From: Palsa-1233 sp031367105
GTDB lineage: Bacteria > Gemmatimonadota > Gemmatimonadetes > Gemmatimonadales > GWC2-71-9
Direction: 5' to 3'
DNA length: 19,956 bases
NCBI GenBank assembly: GCA_031367105.1
Contig: JANLPG010000190.1
Span: 1 to 19,956 of the forward strand
The notes under the pieces were generated by a model. That model did no database searches and was not told the origin of the DNA. It saw nothing but the letters and a program-made list of their open reading frames with translations. Made by a program: the position numbers and the translations under genes. Below are positions 1 to 7,466 of this stretch, in pieces (position 1 is the stretch's first letter; every line of letters begins with the position of its first letter).

Positions 1-2
1 CC

Positions 3-1211
3 TCGCGCAACGGCTCGCATCCGCTCTTCGGGATCGTGCGCCTGTCACGAGACCTCGGCCCCGGCTCTCGACTCGGCTTTCTCTGGACCGAACAGCACGA
101 CGGAGCCGACCTGAACCGGGTGCTCGACCTCGATGGGCGGATGGTGGTGAAGCAACAGCACTCCTTCAGCTTCTCGGGGGCGATGGCGCGCAATGAGCGG
201 GCTGGGGTGGTGAAGACGGCGCCGCTCTGGAGCACCACGTATCGCTTCAGCGGTCGGGCGTTCCGCTCCACCTGGCAGCTGAGCGGCATCCATCAGGACT
301 TCCGGACCAGCACGGGCTTCATCTCCCGGCCGGGTGTTGCCCGCGGCAACATCGCCAACAGCTACACGATCCTGCGACCGGCCAGGACGCTCGAGGCGCT
401 CACTAGTGAGGTGGTGGTCGACGGCACGTGGCGCTACCAGGACCTGGTGGGTGGCGGCCCGATGCAGGATCGCAAGCTGCACTTCAACTTCAATGCGCGA
501 TTCAAGGGCGGATGGGGCGCAGGATTCTCGGTGCTCGACGAAAGCTTCGGTTATGACCCGGCGATCTACTCCAATTACGGCATCCAGCAGCTCGATGGCA
601 GTGTGACGCCGTTCCCCGCGCAGGCGCGAGTCCCCAATCGTGACTACCTCGTGCAGGGCAACACGCCAGCGCTCAAGTACTTCCAGCTCAACGGCTTTTT
701 CCTCTGGGGCAAGGACGAGAATTTTGCCGAGTGGCAATCGGGCGACATCATCTTCCTGAACGCTGGCGCCACGATCCGGCCAACCGAACAGCTGCGCATC
801 AATCTCTCCTACAACCACCAGTCCGTGCACCGGCCCAGCGATGGCTCCCGGGTCTCGCTGCAAATCGTCCCGCGGGCACGCCTCGAGTATCAGTTGTCGC
901 GCGCGTTTCAGGTTCGAGTGGTGACGCAGTACGCGCTCGATACCCGCTCCGCCCTTCGCGACGACGGCCGCAGCAACCTCCCGCTGATGATCCGCGGAAG
1001 CAACGGGACGTATTCGCCGCTCGGGGCGTATCGCGATGGCAATCTCCGCACCGACGTCCTCTTCTCCTATTTCCCGAATCCCGGGACCGTGGTCTACCTC
1101 GGCTATGGGGGTGGCTACCACGAACCGGGGTCGCGGGGCCGACTCAATTTCGATCGGGTGCAGGATGGTTTCTTCCTGAAGCTTTCGTATCTGTTCCGGA
1201 TGCAGGGATAA
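3..1211 (+). CDS. DUF5916-like outer-membrane beta-barrel protein, 3' part only
   Basis: This is the C-terminal part of a larger protein. The reading frame is open to the left edge of the window (codons from position 3 read SRNGSHPLFGIV before a GTG at 36), so the true start lies outside. The visible 400 or so residues alternate short aromatic-rich strands with turns, typical of an outer-membrane barrel. Examples are WSTTYRFSGRAFRSTWQLSG, LHFNFNARFKGGWGAGFS and LRINLSYNHQ. The end, QDGFFLKLSYLFR, closely resembles the end of DUF5916 proteins, which usually carry an N-terminal family 9-like carbohydrate-binding domain and are about 700-900 residues long. The function of that family is not established. 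The family call rests on the C-terminal signature and the barrel pattern only. The gene is convergent with the receptor at 1382, with a large inverted repeat between them. Confidence 0.7.
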   Translation, partial: SRNGSHPLFGIVRLSRDLGPGSRLGFLWTEQHDGADLNRVLDLDGRMVVKQQHSFSFSGAMARNERAGVVKTAPLWSTTYRFSGRAFRSTWQLSGIHQDFRTSTGFISRPGVARGNIANSYTILRPARTLEALTSEVVVDGTWRYQDLVGGGPMQDRKLHFNFNARFKGGWGAGFSVLDESFGYDPAIYSNYGIQQLDGSVTPFPAQARVPNRDYLVQGNTPALKYFQLNGFFLWGKDENFAEWQSGDIIFLNAGATIRPTEQLRINLSYNHQSVHRPSDGSRVSLQIVPRARLEYQLSRAFQVRVVTQYALDTRSALRDDGRSNLPLMIRGSNGTYSPLGAYRDGNLRTDVLFSYFPNPGTVVYLGYGGGYHEPGSRGRLNFDRVQDGFFLKLSYLFRMQG

Positions 1212-1381
1212 CCGAAGGACGAGGAGGGAGAAGCCAAGCGGCTATGTCGCCCTGAACGAAGTGAAGGGCCTTCGGGACCTCCGAACGAGAGACGCTGAAT
1301 CTCTCGCACGGGTGAGTCCGAAGGCCCTTCACTTCGTTCAGGGCGACAGTGTTCTGTCGCTTCTCCCTTCTCGGTCCTCCT
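1212..1381. repeat. Long nested inverted repeat between convergent genes (REP-like element, possible bidirectional terminator)
   Basis: Two perfectly complementary 31-nt arms lie at 1245-1275 and 1318-1348. The left arm contains CCCTGAACGAAGTGAAGGGC and the right arm its reverse complement. The 42-nt loop holds a second hairpin: CGAGAGA at 1286-1292 pairs with TCTCTCG at 1300-1306. Outside the main arms, AGGGAGAAGC at 1225-1234 pairs with GCTTCTCCCT at 1359-1368. The whole intergenic space therefore folds into one long stem. Read as protein, the arms give LNEVK / LHFVQGD-like peptides, which are familiar to me as spurious translations of dispersed repeats in environmental genomes. It sits exactly between two gene 3' ends, so it may terminate transcription from both sides. 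No long T-run follows either arm, so that role is inferred. Confidence 0.8.
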
Positions 1382-4105
1382 CTAGAAGACCAGTGACGCC
1401 CGCCCGTAGATGTACCGCCCACTGAAGCCGAAGGGTGAGACGCTGTTATAGGGGAAAATGGTCGAGTTGCTGTTTCCGGATACCGTTGCGCTGCCGACAG
1501 AGTTTTTGTCGGGATAGACATCGCCGAGGTTGTCGGCGCCGACCGAGAGTGTCAGCTGATTGAAGAAACGATAGCCGACACTTGCATCGGTGATCCACTT
1601 GGCCCCGAACGTCTGGTCCTGGATCGCATTGGCGAGAGTGGTGGCGTAGGTCGTGACTTCGCCATACCGGTGCGTGCGCAAGGTGACGGTGGCTTTGCTG
1701 ACCGAGAGCACCCCTTGCAGGTTGAGGTTGCTTTTCGGCTGACCCTTCTCAATGCGAATCTGCTCCGATCGATCGAACAACGTCGACTGGAAGGCGGCGA
1801 GCACCGGTGGCGTGCTCGAAATCCGTGTCACCTTGGTGGAGTTGGCGTTGTAGCCGGCGGTGACCCGAAGGTTCGAGGCCGAGCCGAGTGTCACGCCGTA
1901 TCCCACGATGACATCGACGCCCTTGGTCTTGGTGTCGATCGCATTGGTGAAGTAGCGCCCGCCACCGACGCCCGGGAAGCCGTTGGCCGCCAGGAAGTTC
2001 CGCACCGTGACGTCGTTGAAGTTTCCCGACAGGACCACGCGATCATCAATCTTGATGTGATAGTAGTCGATCGTGAGCGAAAGGTTGCGCGAGGGCGAGA
2101 GCGCAATCCCTGCGCTGAGGTTGACTGATTTCTCCGGCTTGAGGTCGGTGGCACCGAGCAGCTTCCCTGCGGCCGAGGCCACCGGGAAGGTCTTGATCTC
2201 GAATGGCACGCCGTTGATGAAGTTGGTGGCGGTGCTGGTGAAGAACGACTGCGCCAGTGACGGCGCACGGAAGCCGGTGGCGGCTGCACCGCGCAGTGCG
2301 ACACCCTTGGTCACATCGAGTCGGGCCGACACCTTGCCGGTCGACTTGCCACCGAAGTCACTGTAGTTCTCGATGCGCCCCGCCACGCCGACCAGCAACG
2401 ATGGGAACGGATTCACTTCGAGATCGACGTAGCCGGCGACGTTACTGCGGTGGGCATTGGTCGCATCGGTGGGACGGAAGCCGGGGAAGACCTGGGCGCC
2501 AGCTGCTGCCACGTTGCCCGTGCCCGGACCATCGAGGACCCGGACGCCCCCATCGCGCCAGGAATCGGGCTCTCCTTGCTTGATGCTGTAGGCGTCGCGC
2601 CGGTATTCCCCGCCGAAGGCGATATTGAGCGGTGACGACGCGCCAATCTCGAACTGCCGCACGATGTCGAGATTGGTGGTGAGCTGGTTGAAGCCGGTGG
2701 TGCCGGCATAGAAGCGGGTTGGCGAGGCGTTGCCGAGGGAGACGTTGGCGGTGTTGAAGATGTCGTAGCGATAGCTGTTCCGGCCCCAGGTGACCGAGGC
2801 GTCGTACTTGAACTTGCCGGTGATGCCACGGACACCACCGAGTGCGGAGGCATCACGGACCGTCGATTCAATCTTCGGAAGGAAGCCATTCGGGTAGATG
2901 GAGCGGACCGTGCGGTCGTCGAGTGGGCGTCGCCAGAATCCGGCAGCGTCACCATTGCGGTCGGCGTAGCCGATGGTGGAATAGAACTCGGTGTTGTTTC
3001 CCAGCTGCTTCGCAAGGTTGAGAAAGCCGACGACGTCACGAGTGTTGGGATCGCCAAAGCGGTGGTTGATGATGCCGCTGAAATTCGGGTCGCTGTTCTT
3101 CGGGTCGCCGGCGAAGTACTGGGTCCGGCGATCCGATGACGAGCGATTCGTGAAGTTGCGATCGCGGTACTCCAGGCTCAGGGTCGCGAAACCGTCCTGT
3201 CCCAGAGCGACCGAGTAGTTGCCGCTGGCGGTGACGTTCCTGCCGTCGGTGAGTTTGCGATCGGCGTCGAGGATCGATTTGAACGTGGTACTGTAGCCAC
3301 CGCCCTGCACCGAGAACTCATTGGCGCTATTGCCCTTGAGCACAATATTGATGACGCCGGCGATCGCGTCGGAGCCGTACTGGGCGGCCGCACCGTCGCG
3401 GAGGATTTCGATATGGTCGATGGCCGAGGCCGGAATGGCGTTGAGGTCCACCAGCCCTGAGCCACGGCCGATCGAGCCGTTCAGGTTGATCAACGACGAG
3501 GTGTGGCGCCGCTTCCCGTTCACCAGCACCAGCACCTGATCGGGAGCGAGGCCACGCAGCGTGGCCGGGCGCGAGTTGTCGGTGCCGTCGGTGAGCGACG
3601 GACGCGGGAAGTTGAACGAAGGCGCCAGCATCTGGAGGATCTGCGCGGTCTCGGTGCGCCCCGAGAGCTTGATGTCCTCGCTGGTGAGCACGTCGACGGG
3701 CACTGGTGACGAGACGCTGGTTCGATCGGCGTTCCGGCTGCCGATAGTCGCGATTTCGGAGAGGGTCACCGCCTCGCGCTGAAGCGCCACGTCCCGGGTG
3801 ACGGTCGCCCCGTCGGCAATATTCACGGTGTCGCGGTGCACCCCATACCCGATCGCGGCGAAGCGCACTTCACTGCGCCCCGAGGAGAGGAAGAGGCGGT
3901 AGGTCCCGCTGGCGTTGGTCGTGGCGCCAATCTGGGATGTCCCGACGGTGACTCGCGCGCCGGCGAGTGGACCGCCGTTGCGGACATCGGTAATCCTGCC
4001 GGTGAGCGTGCCACGGCCGGCCTGGGCCGCGAGCGACGCGATCGGGAGGAGGGCGAGCAGCGACAGCGCGGTGAGGCGCCGCCTGCGGACAGGGTGCTGG
4101 CTCAT
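1382..4105 (-). CDS. TonB-dependent receptor with carboxypeptidase-regulatory-like N-terminal domain
   Basis: A 907-residue outer-membrane transporter that would import a scarce ligand (iron chelate, vitamin, sugar or peptide) using TonB energy. The start is set at ATG 4105 (MSQHPVRRRRLTALSLLALL): it has GGAG 7 nt upstream and gives a proper signal peptide ending near SLAAQ. The frame is open to 4207, but the extra 34 residues look non-coding. After the signal come a CarboxypepD_reg-like beta-sandwich (about 30-110), a plug (about 125-245, with LVNGKRRH and IEILRDGAAAQYGSDAIAGV) and a long barrel. GFRAPSLAQSFF and DLKPEKS are typical late-barrel motifs, and the chain ends in the expected aromatic residue (RASLVF). 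The ligand cannot be named: no substrate-specific partner gene is adjacent. Its leader holds an 18-bp palindrome (4144-4161). Confidence 0.93.
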   Translation of the reverse strand: MSQHPVRRRRLTALSLLALLPIASLAAQAGRGTLTGRITDVRNGGPLAGARVTVGTSQIGATTNASGTYRLFLSSGRSEVRFAAIGYGVHRDTVNIADGATVTRDVALQREAVTLSEIATIGSRNADRTSVSSPVPVDVLTSEDIKLSGRTETAQILQMLAPSFNFPRPSLTDGTDNSRPATLRGLAPDQVLVLVNGKRRHTSSLINLNGSIGRGSGLVDLNAIPASAIDHIEILRDGAAAQYGSDAIAGVINIVLKGNSANEFSVQGGGYSTTFKSILDADRKLTDGRNVTASGNYSVALGQDGFATLSLEYRDRNFTNRSSSDRRTQYFAGDPKNSDPNFSGIINHRFGDPNTRDVVGFLNLAKQLGNNTEFYSTIGYADRNGDAAGFWRRPLDDRTVRSIYPNGFLPKIESTVRDASALGGVRGITGKFKYDASVTWGRNSYRYDIFNTANVSLGNASPTRFYAGTTGFNQLTTNLDIVRQFEIGASSPLNIAFGGEYRRDAYSIKQGEPDSWRDGGVRVLDGPGTGNVAAAGAQVFPGFRPTDATNAHRSNVAGYVDLEVNPFPSLLVGVAGRIENYSDFGGKSTGKVSARLDVTKGVALRGAAATGFRAPSLAQSFFTSTATNFINGVPFEIKTFPVASAAGKLLGATDLKPEKSVNLSAGIALSPSRNLSLTIDYYHIKIDDRVVLSGNFNDVTVRNFLAANGFPGVGGGRYFTNAIDTKTKGVDVIVGYGVTLGSASNLRVTAGYNANSTKVTRISSTPPVLAAFQSTLFDRSEQIRIEKGQPKSNLNLQGVLSVSKATVTLRTHRYGEVTTYATTLANAIQDQTFGAKWITDASVGYRFFNQLTLSVGADNLGDVYPDKNSVGSATVSGNSNSTIFPYNSVSPFGFSGRYIYGRASLVF

Positions 4106-4143
4106 GGGATCTCCGGATGGGTGACGGGAGGGGGACGGTCGGC

Positions 4144-4161
4144 CACCCGGACGTCCGGGTG
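4144..4161. promoter_or_regulatory. 18-bp perfect palindrome in the leader of the TonB-dependent receptor
   Basis: CACCCGGACGTCCGGGTG is its own reverse complement over all 18 bases. It lies 39-56 nt upstream of the receptor ATG at 4105. A perfect dyad of this length at this place suits a dimeric repressor operator, or a leader hairpin acting on the transcript. The binding protein is unknown, and no regulator gene is adjacent to the receptor. Confidence 0.5.
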
Positions 4162-4179
4162 ACCCATACCGATACCTGC

Positions 4180-4207
4180 ACATTACGTCACAGTTCCAGA
4201 ATGGCAA
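4180..4207 (-). promoter_or_regulatory. Possible sigma70-like promoter of the TonB-dependent receptor
   Basis: On the minus strand TTGCCA (4207-4202) is followed after 16 nt by TAATGT (4185-4180). The -10 match is weak (3 of 6 to TATAAT), although the -35 is good. Transcription would start near 4173, leaving a leader of roughly 70 nt that contains the palindrome at 4144-4161. This is a pattern match only. The preceding cassette ends at 4247, so read-through is an alternative. Confidence 0.25.
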
Positions 4208-4246
4208 TAGCCGCGGTGACTCGGGGCACGCCCCTCGGCGCGCTGC

Positions 4247-5011
4247 TCAGGCCAGGCGGCTCGCCCCGCCCGCCGCGTCGACGAAGGCGTCGAAGAGCCG
4301 ACCGACCGACCGTTCGCCGGTGGCAAACATCTCGGGGTGCCACTGCACCCCCACCGCGAAACCGTCCTGGGCTTCGGCCGCCTCGATCAGTCCATCGGGT
4401 GCCACCGCGGTGGTGACCAGTCCGTAGCCGAGCTGCCTGATGCCCTGGTGATGCATCGAGTTCACCGGAACGGCGCCGCCCCCTATTGCATCACCGAGGC
4501 GGGAATCGGCGCGGACCTCGACGGGGTGCGCGAGGTGGTCGCGCTCGTAGCCCGCGGTGGGGAAGTAGTCGTGCTTGAGGGAGTCCGGTCGCTCCTCGCC
4601 GATATCCTGCCACAACGAACCGCCGAGCGCGACGTTGAGCACTTGCAGGCCACGGCAGAGGCCGAGGAAGGGTTTCGAATCCTTGACGGCCCAGCGCGCC
4701 AGTACCAGTTCGGCGGTATCACGGGCCGGATCGAGCCGGCCGAGCTTGTCGTGCCGGGCGCTGCGGTAATACGCGGGATCGATATCGACGCCACCGGGCA
4801 CCAGCACGCCGTCGAGTCGCTCGTAGATCTCGCGCAACGTCGCGGGGTCCTCGGCGAGGAGGGGCACCAGCACCGGCACTCCACCGGAGGCCATCACCGC
4901 GTGGACGTAGCGCTGATTCATCACCCAGGAGACGGGGAGTTCGCTGGGAATTCCCTCGATGGCGTGCAACGTCTGCGTGGTTACCCCGATCAGGGGCCGC
5001 TTCCGTACCAT
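4247..5011 (-). CDS. Class I glutamine amidotransferase-fold peptidase C26 (gamma-glutamyl-GABA hydrolase / PuuD family)
   Basis: A 254-residue cytoplasmic enzyme of the PuuD-like C26 family, whose members hydrolyse gamma-glutamyl amide bonds. The motifs are clear: PLIGVTT at the N-terminus, LDGVLVPGGVDIDP, the nucleophile elbow GLCRGLQ with Cys119, NSMHHQGIRQLG, and the QWHPE motif giving His225 and Glu227. All three catalytic residues are present and the length is normal for the family. It is the last gene of a leftward five-gene cassette. Its ATG overlaps the TAA of the preceding ligase gene by one base (TAATG), which implies translational coupling. In this context it probably removes a gamma-glutamyl group from an intermediate made by the ligases. 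The natural substrate is unknown, and a role in polyamine (putrescine) catabolism is not supported by the neighbours. Confidence 0.92.
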   Translation of the reverse strand: MVRKRPLIGVTTQTLHAIEGIPSELPVSWVMNQRYVHAVMASGGVPVLVPLLAEDPATLREIYERLDGVLVPGGVDIDPAYYRSARHDKLGRLDPARDTAELVLARWAVKDSKPFLGLCRGLQVLNVALGGSLWQDIGEERPDSLKHDYFPTAGYERDHLAHPVEVRADSRLGDAIGGGAVPVNSMHHQGIRQLGYGLVTTAVAPDGLIEAAEAQDGFAVGVQWHPEMFATGERSVGRLFDAFVDAAGGASRLA

Positions 5012-6117
5012 TATCGAACACCCTCCGCCGTCTCGGCCACCAACCGGTCCACTACCGCGCGAAGATCGCCGGTTTCCCGGTAGGTCGCCAGCTGGCGGTC
5101 AGCCGAGGTGCCTTCGTTCAGGATCCGGTAGGCGTACTCCACCTCCTTGCGGGAACCGAGCTCGTCGACGACGTCCCCGATGAACCATTCGATCAATTCG
5201 CGGATCAGCTCTCGCGCCGGCATTTGCTTCTCGCGGCCGAAGTCGATCAACTGCCCCTCGAGGCCATAGCGGGTCGCCCGCCACTTGTTTTCCTCGATCA
5301 GGGCCGGGAGGTATTGCCGGAAGGACATATTGTCGCGGCGGAGCTTCCAGAGCTTGGCGATGATCGCCTGGAAGATTGCTCCGATGCAGACGGCCTCGTC
5401 CACCCGGGTACAGACATCACAGATCCGGAACTCCAGCGTCGGGAAGGCGTGGTGCGGCCGGACATCCCACCAGAGTTTCGAGGCGTTGGGGATCGACCCG
5501 GTCGCCACCATCACGTCGACGGTCTGCTGATAGTCGGCCCACGAGGCGATCGTCCGCGGGATGCCGGTCCGCGGGAAGGAGCGGAACACCACGCTCCGAT
5601 ATGACTTGAGGCCGGTGTTGCGCCCCATCCAGAACGGTGACGAGGTCGAGAGCGAGAGCACGTGCGGCAGGAAGTAGCGGCAGGCGTTCATTGCATCGAT
5701 CCGGAATTCGGGATCCTCGATGCCGATATGCACGTGGGTCCCGAAGATCAGCAGCGACTGCGCCAGTTCCTGCAGGTCTTCCTTGACGCCGATGTAGCGT
5801 TCGAGTGGCGTGATCTCCTGGTCGATCCAGGAGGAGAAGGGATGGGTGCCGGCCGCGGCGATGACCAATCCATTGCGCGCCGCAAGGTCCATCACCATCC
5901 CGCGCAACCGGATCAATTCCGACTTCACTTCGGCCGGGGTGTGACAGATCCGGGTGCCGACTTCGACCATTGACTGGTGCAGTTCCGGCTTGATCTCCCC
6001 CAGCAGGACCGAGTCCTCCTGGAGAATTTCGGTGATATAGCTGCGCAGCTCCCGGCTCTCGGGATCGATGATCTGGTACTCCTCCTCGATGCCGATGGTC
6101 AGTGAGGGTGGCTTCAT
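5011..6117 (-). CDS. YbdK-type carboxylate-amine ligase (glutamate-cysteine ligase family 2)
   Basis: A 368-residue enzyme of the GCS2 fold, which uses ATP to join a carboxylate (typically the gamma-carboxyl of glutamate) to an amine. Visible signatures are GIEEEYQIID at residues 9-18 (metal-binding acidic cluster), GTHVHIG at 126-132, WWDVRPH at 216-222, LEFRICD at 228-234 and ENKWRATRYGLEG near 275-288. The length matches the family (about 370). Its ATG overlaps the TGA of the upstream ligase gene (ATGA), and its TAA overlaps the next ATG, so it is embedded in a coupled cassette. E. coli YbdK has only weak gamma-glutamyl-cysteine ligase activity, and most relatives have no proven substrate. 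Here I infer it makes one amide bond of an unknown small peptide-like product. EgtA-like activity is less likely because no other ergothioneine gene is present. Confidence 0.93.
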   Translation of the reverse strand: MKPPSLTIGIEEEYQIIDPESRELRSYITEILQEDSVLLGEIKPELHQSMVEVGTRICHTPAEVKSELIRLRGMVMDLAARNGLVIAAAGTHPFSSWIDQEITPLERYIGVKEDLQELAQSLLIFGTHVHIGIEDPEFRIDAMNACRYFLPHVLSLSTSSPFWMGRNTGLKSYRSVVFRSFPRTGIPRTIASWADYQQTVDVMVATGSIPNASKLWWDVRPHHAFPTLEFRICDVCTRVDEAVCIGAIFQAIIAKLWKLRRDNMSFRQYLPALIEENKWRATRYGLEGQLIDFGREKQMPARELIRELIEWFIGDVVDELGSRKEVEYAYRILNEGTSADRQLATYRETGDLRAVVDRLVAETAEGVR

Positions 6118-7466
6118 CTGGGCTCCACGACGAAAGTCGGGACGGTGGATCCGCCGCCGGCAGTGACGTTTACGAGGGTCGAGGTCGAGATACGCGAGAG
6201 CAGCCCATCCATCCAGCTGCCGTGGTAGCAGAATGGCGCCGTGTCGACGATCCGGTCGTCGAACTGCAGCCGACCGTTGATGATCGCAGGGAAGGACTCA
6301 CTTGGCAGGGCAATCCTGCGTTGCACGATGGAGGGTTCGGCGAGGCCGCGAGTGACGGCTCGCTCCCAGGCGGCTGGATCGACTTCCCACCCGAGCACGA
6401 TGCCGGCACCACCGTAGTCATCATTCGGTTTGAGGACCAGCTGGTCGCGATGTTTGAGAATCCAGGGAAGCAGGTCAACACGCTTGCCATTGGCACGCGT
6501 CCGCCGCTCCTCGATCACGCGGGTCCAGGGGACGTGCCGCCTGATGGCGGAGCGTTGCGGTCCGGTGAAATATTTTTCGTTGCGTTCATCGGAAAGCACG
6601 GCGAGCGAAGCCTTCTTGTGGAGCGGCTTGCAGGAAAACGGATTGACCAGGCAGGTCGCACCGTCGACGACGGCCCGCACCAGCGGGTGATCCAGGCCGC
6701 CGTGCTCAACCAGTTCGTGGATGAGAACCCGCTTGTAGATCAGGTCGATCGCGGTACCGTGTTCGTCGCGTAATTTGCCACCCTGATAGGTGAGGGCATC
6801 AGGCGTCGTAATGACGCAGGTCAGCCCCATTGCCTCGAAGTATTCCTGGCAGAGGCGGAACTCGCTGGTGGTGGGGACGTCCTCCCAGTCGACGATGGCA
6901 ATGACCGGCAGGGTGCGCACACCGCGGAAGCGATGCCACGTTTCCAGCAGTACGTTGAGAATGTTGGGTCGGTTGGGAAGGGGACGAACGACCCAGCGTT
7001 CGGTGAAGCTGCGCATCGCCGGGAGTGCCTGAAAAATCTCCGTGAGGGCGTCGCCGTACCCCCCGCCGGCTGGAGTCTCGCCGTTGTACTCGGTGATGCG
7101 CGCGACGCCGTCGTTGGGGTCGATGAAGGCGTCGATCCGGGACAGTGGCGCCAGGACGTCGAGACGCGGTGCACTCGCGAGCAGCGTTTCCTCCCAGTCG
7201 GTCAGCCGGAACTGCGCCCGCAACTCCGGATCGGCGAGTGCCGCGGCACCGATGGCGCGAAAGGCACCGAGGAGCCGGCGGGACAGCTTGCGGAGGGCAT
7301 CGTACTCGGCGGTGCGGAGGAAGCGCGGGCGCAGGACGGTGCACAGCGCGCGCTCGCCGAAGGCGAGGCCACGCGCGCGCTGGCGCCGGTCGAGCCACTC
7401 CCCCGACTCCTGGGCCAGCGCCTCGTCGAGCCCCTCGTGCCAGTCCGCGACCGGATCACGCCTCAC
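6114..7466 (-). CDS. Permuted ATP-grasp / glutathionylspermidine synthase-like ligase
   Basis: A 450-residue protein. The start is taken as GTG 7466 because it forms a GTGA overlap with the stop of the preceding gene. The frame stays open to 7853, but that extension only mirrors the preceding gene. The segments RITEYNGETPAGGGYGDAL (124-140), LIYKRVLIHEL (242-252), LVNPFSCKPLHKKA (273-286) and QLVLKPNDDYGGAGIVLG (342-359) look like an ATP-grasp nucleotide site in permuted order, as in glutathionylspermidine synthases and related uncharacterised ligases. K346 and the YGG loop would bind ATP, and E127/N128 would be metal ligands. The C-terminus (LSRISTSTLVNVTAGGGSTV) is distinctive. It probably forms a peptide or amide bond in the same pathway as its neighbours. 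The fold assignment is by motif, the exact family is uncertain, and the substrate is unknown. Confidence 0.8.
   Translation of the reverse strand: MRRDPVADWHEGLDEALAQESGEWLDRRQRARGLAFGERALCTVLRPRFLRTAEYDALRKLSRRLLGAFRAIGAAALADPELRAQFRLTDWEETLLASAPRLDVLAPLSRIDAFIDPNDGVARITEYNGETPAGGGYGDALTEIFQALPAMRSFTERWVVRPLPNRPNILNVLLETWHRFRGVRTLPVIAIVDWEDVPTTSEFRLCQEYFEAMGLTCVITTPDALTYQGGKLRDEHGTAIDLIYKRVLIHELVEHGGLDHPLVRAVVDGATCLVNPFSCKPLHKKASLAVLSDERNEKYFTGPQRSAIRRHVPWTRVIEERRTRANGKRVDLLPWILKHRDQLVLKPNDDYGGAGIVLGWEVDPAAWERAVTRGLAEPSIVQRRIALPSESFPAIINGRLQFDDRIVDTAPFCYHGSWMDGLLSRISTSTLVNVTAGGGSTVPTFVVEPR

Noticed and set aside
45..1121. Long open frame antisense to the DUF5916-like gene
   Set aside because: GC-rich codon bias leaves long stop-free antisense frames. 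The product has no recognisable domain, while the sense frame has barrel motifs.
1144..1521. Small frame across the inverted repeat containing LNEVKGLR and LHFVQGD peptides
   Set aside because: These peptides arise from translating the palindromic arms. The frame overlaps two real genes and has no ribosome site.
4223..4234. GGGGC/GCCCC mini-hairpin after the C26 gene as terminator
   Set aside because: The stem is effectively 4 bp with a 4-nt loop and no T-run follows, so it is too weak to call.
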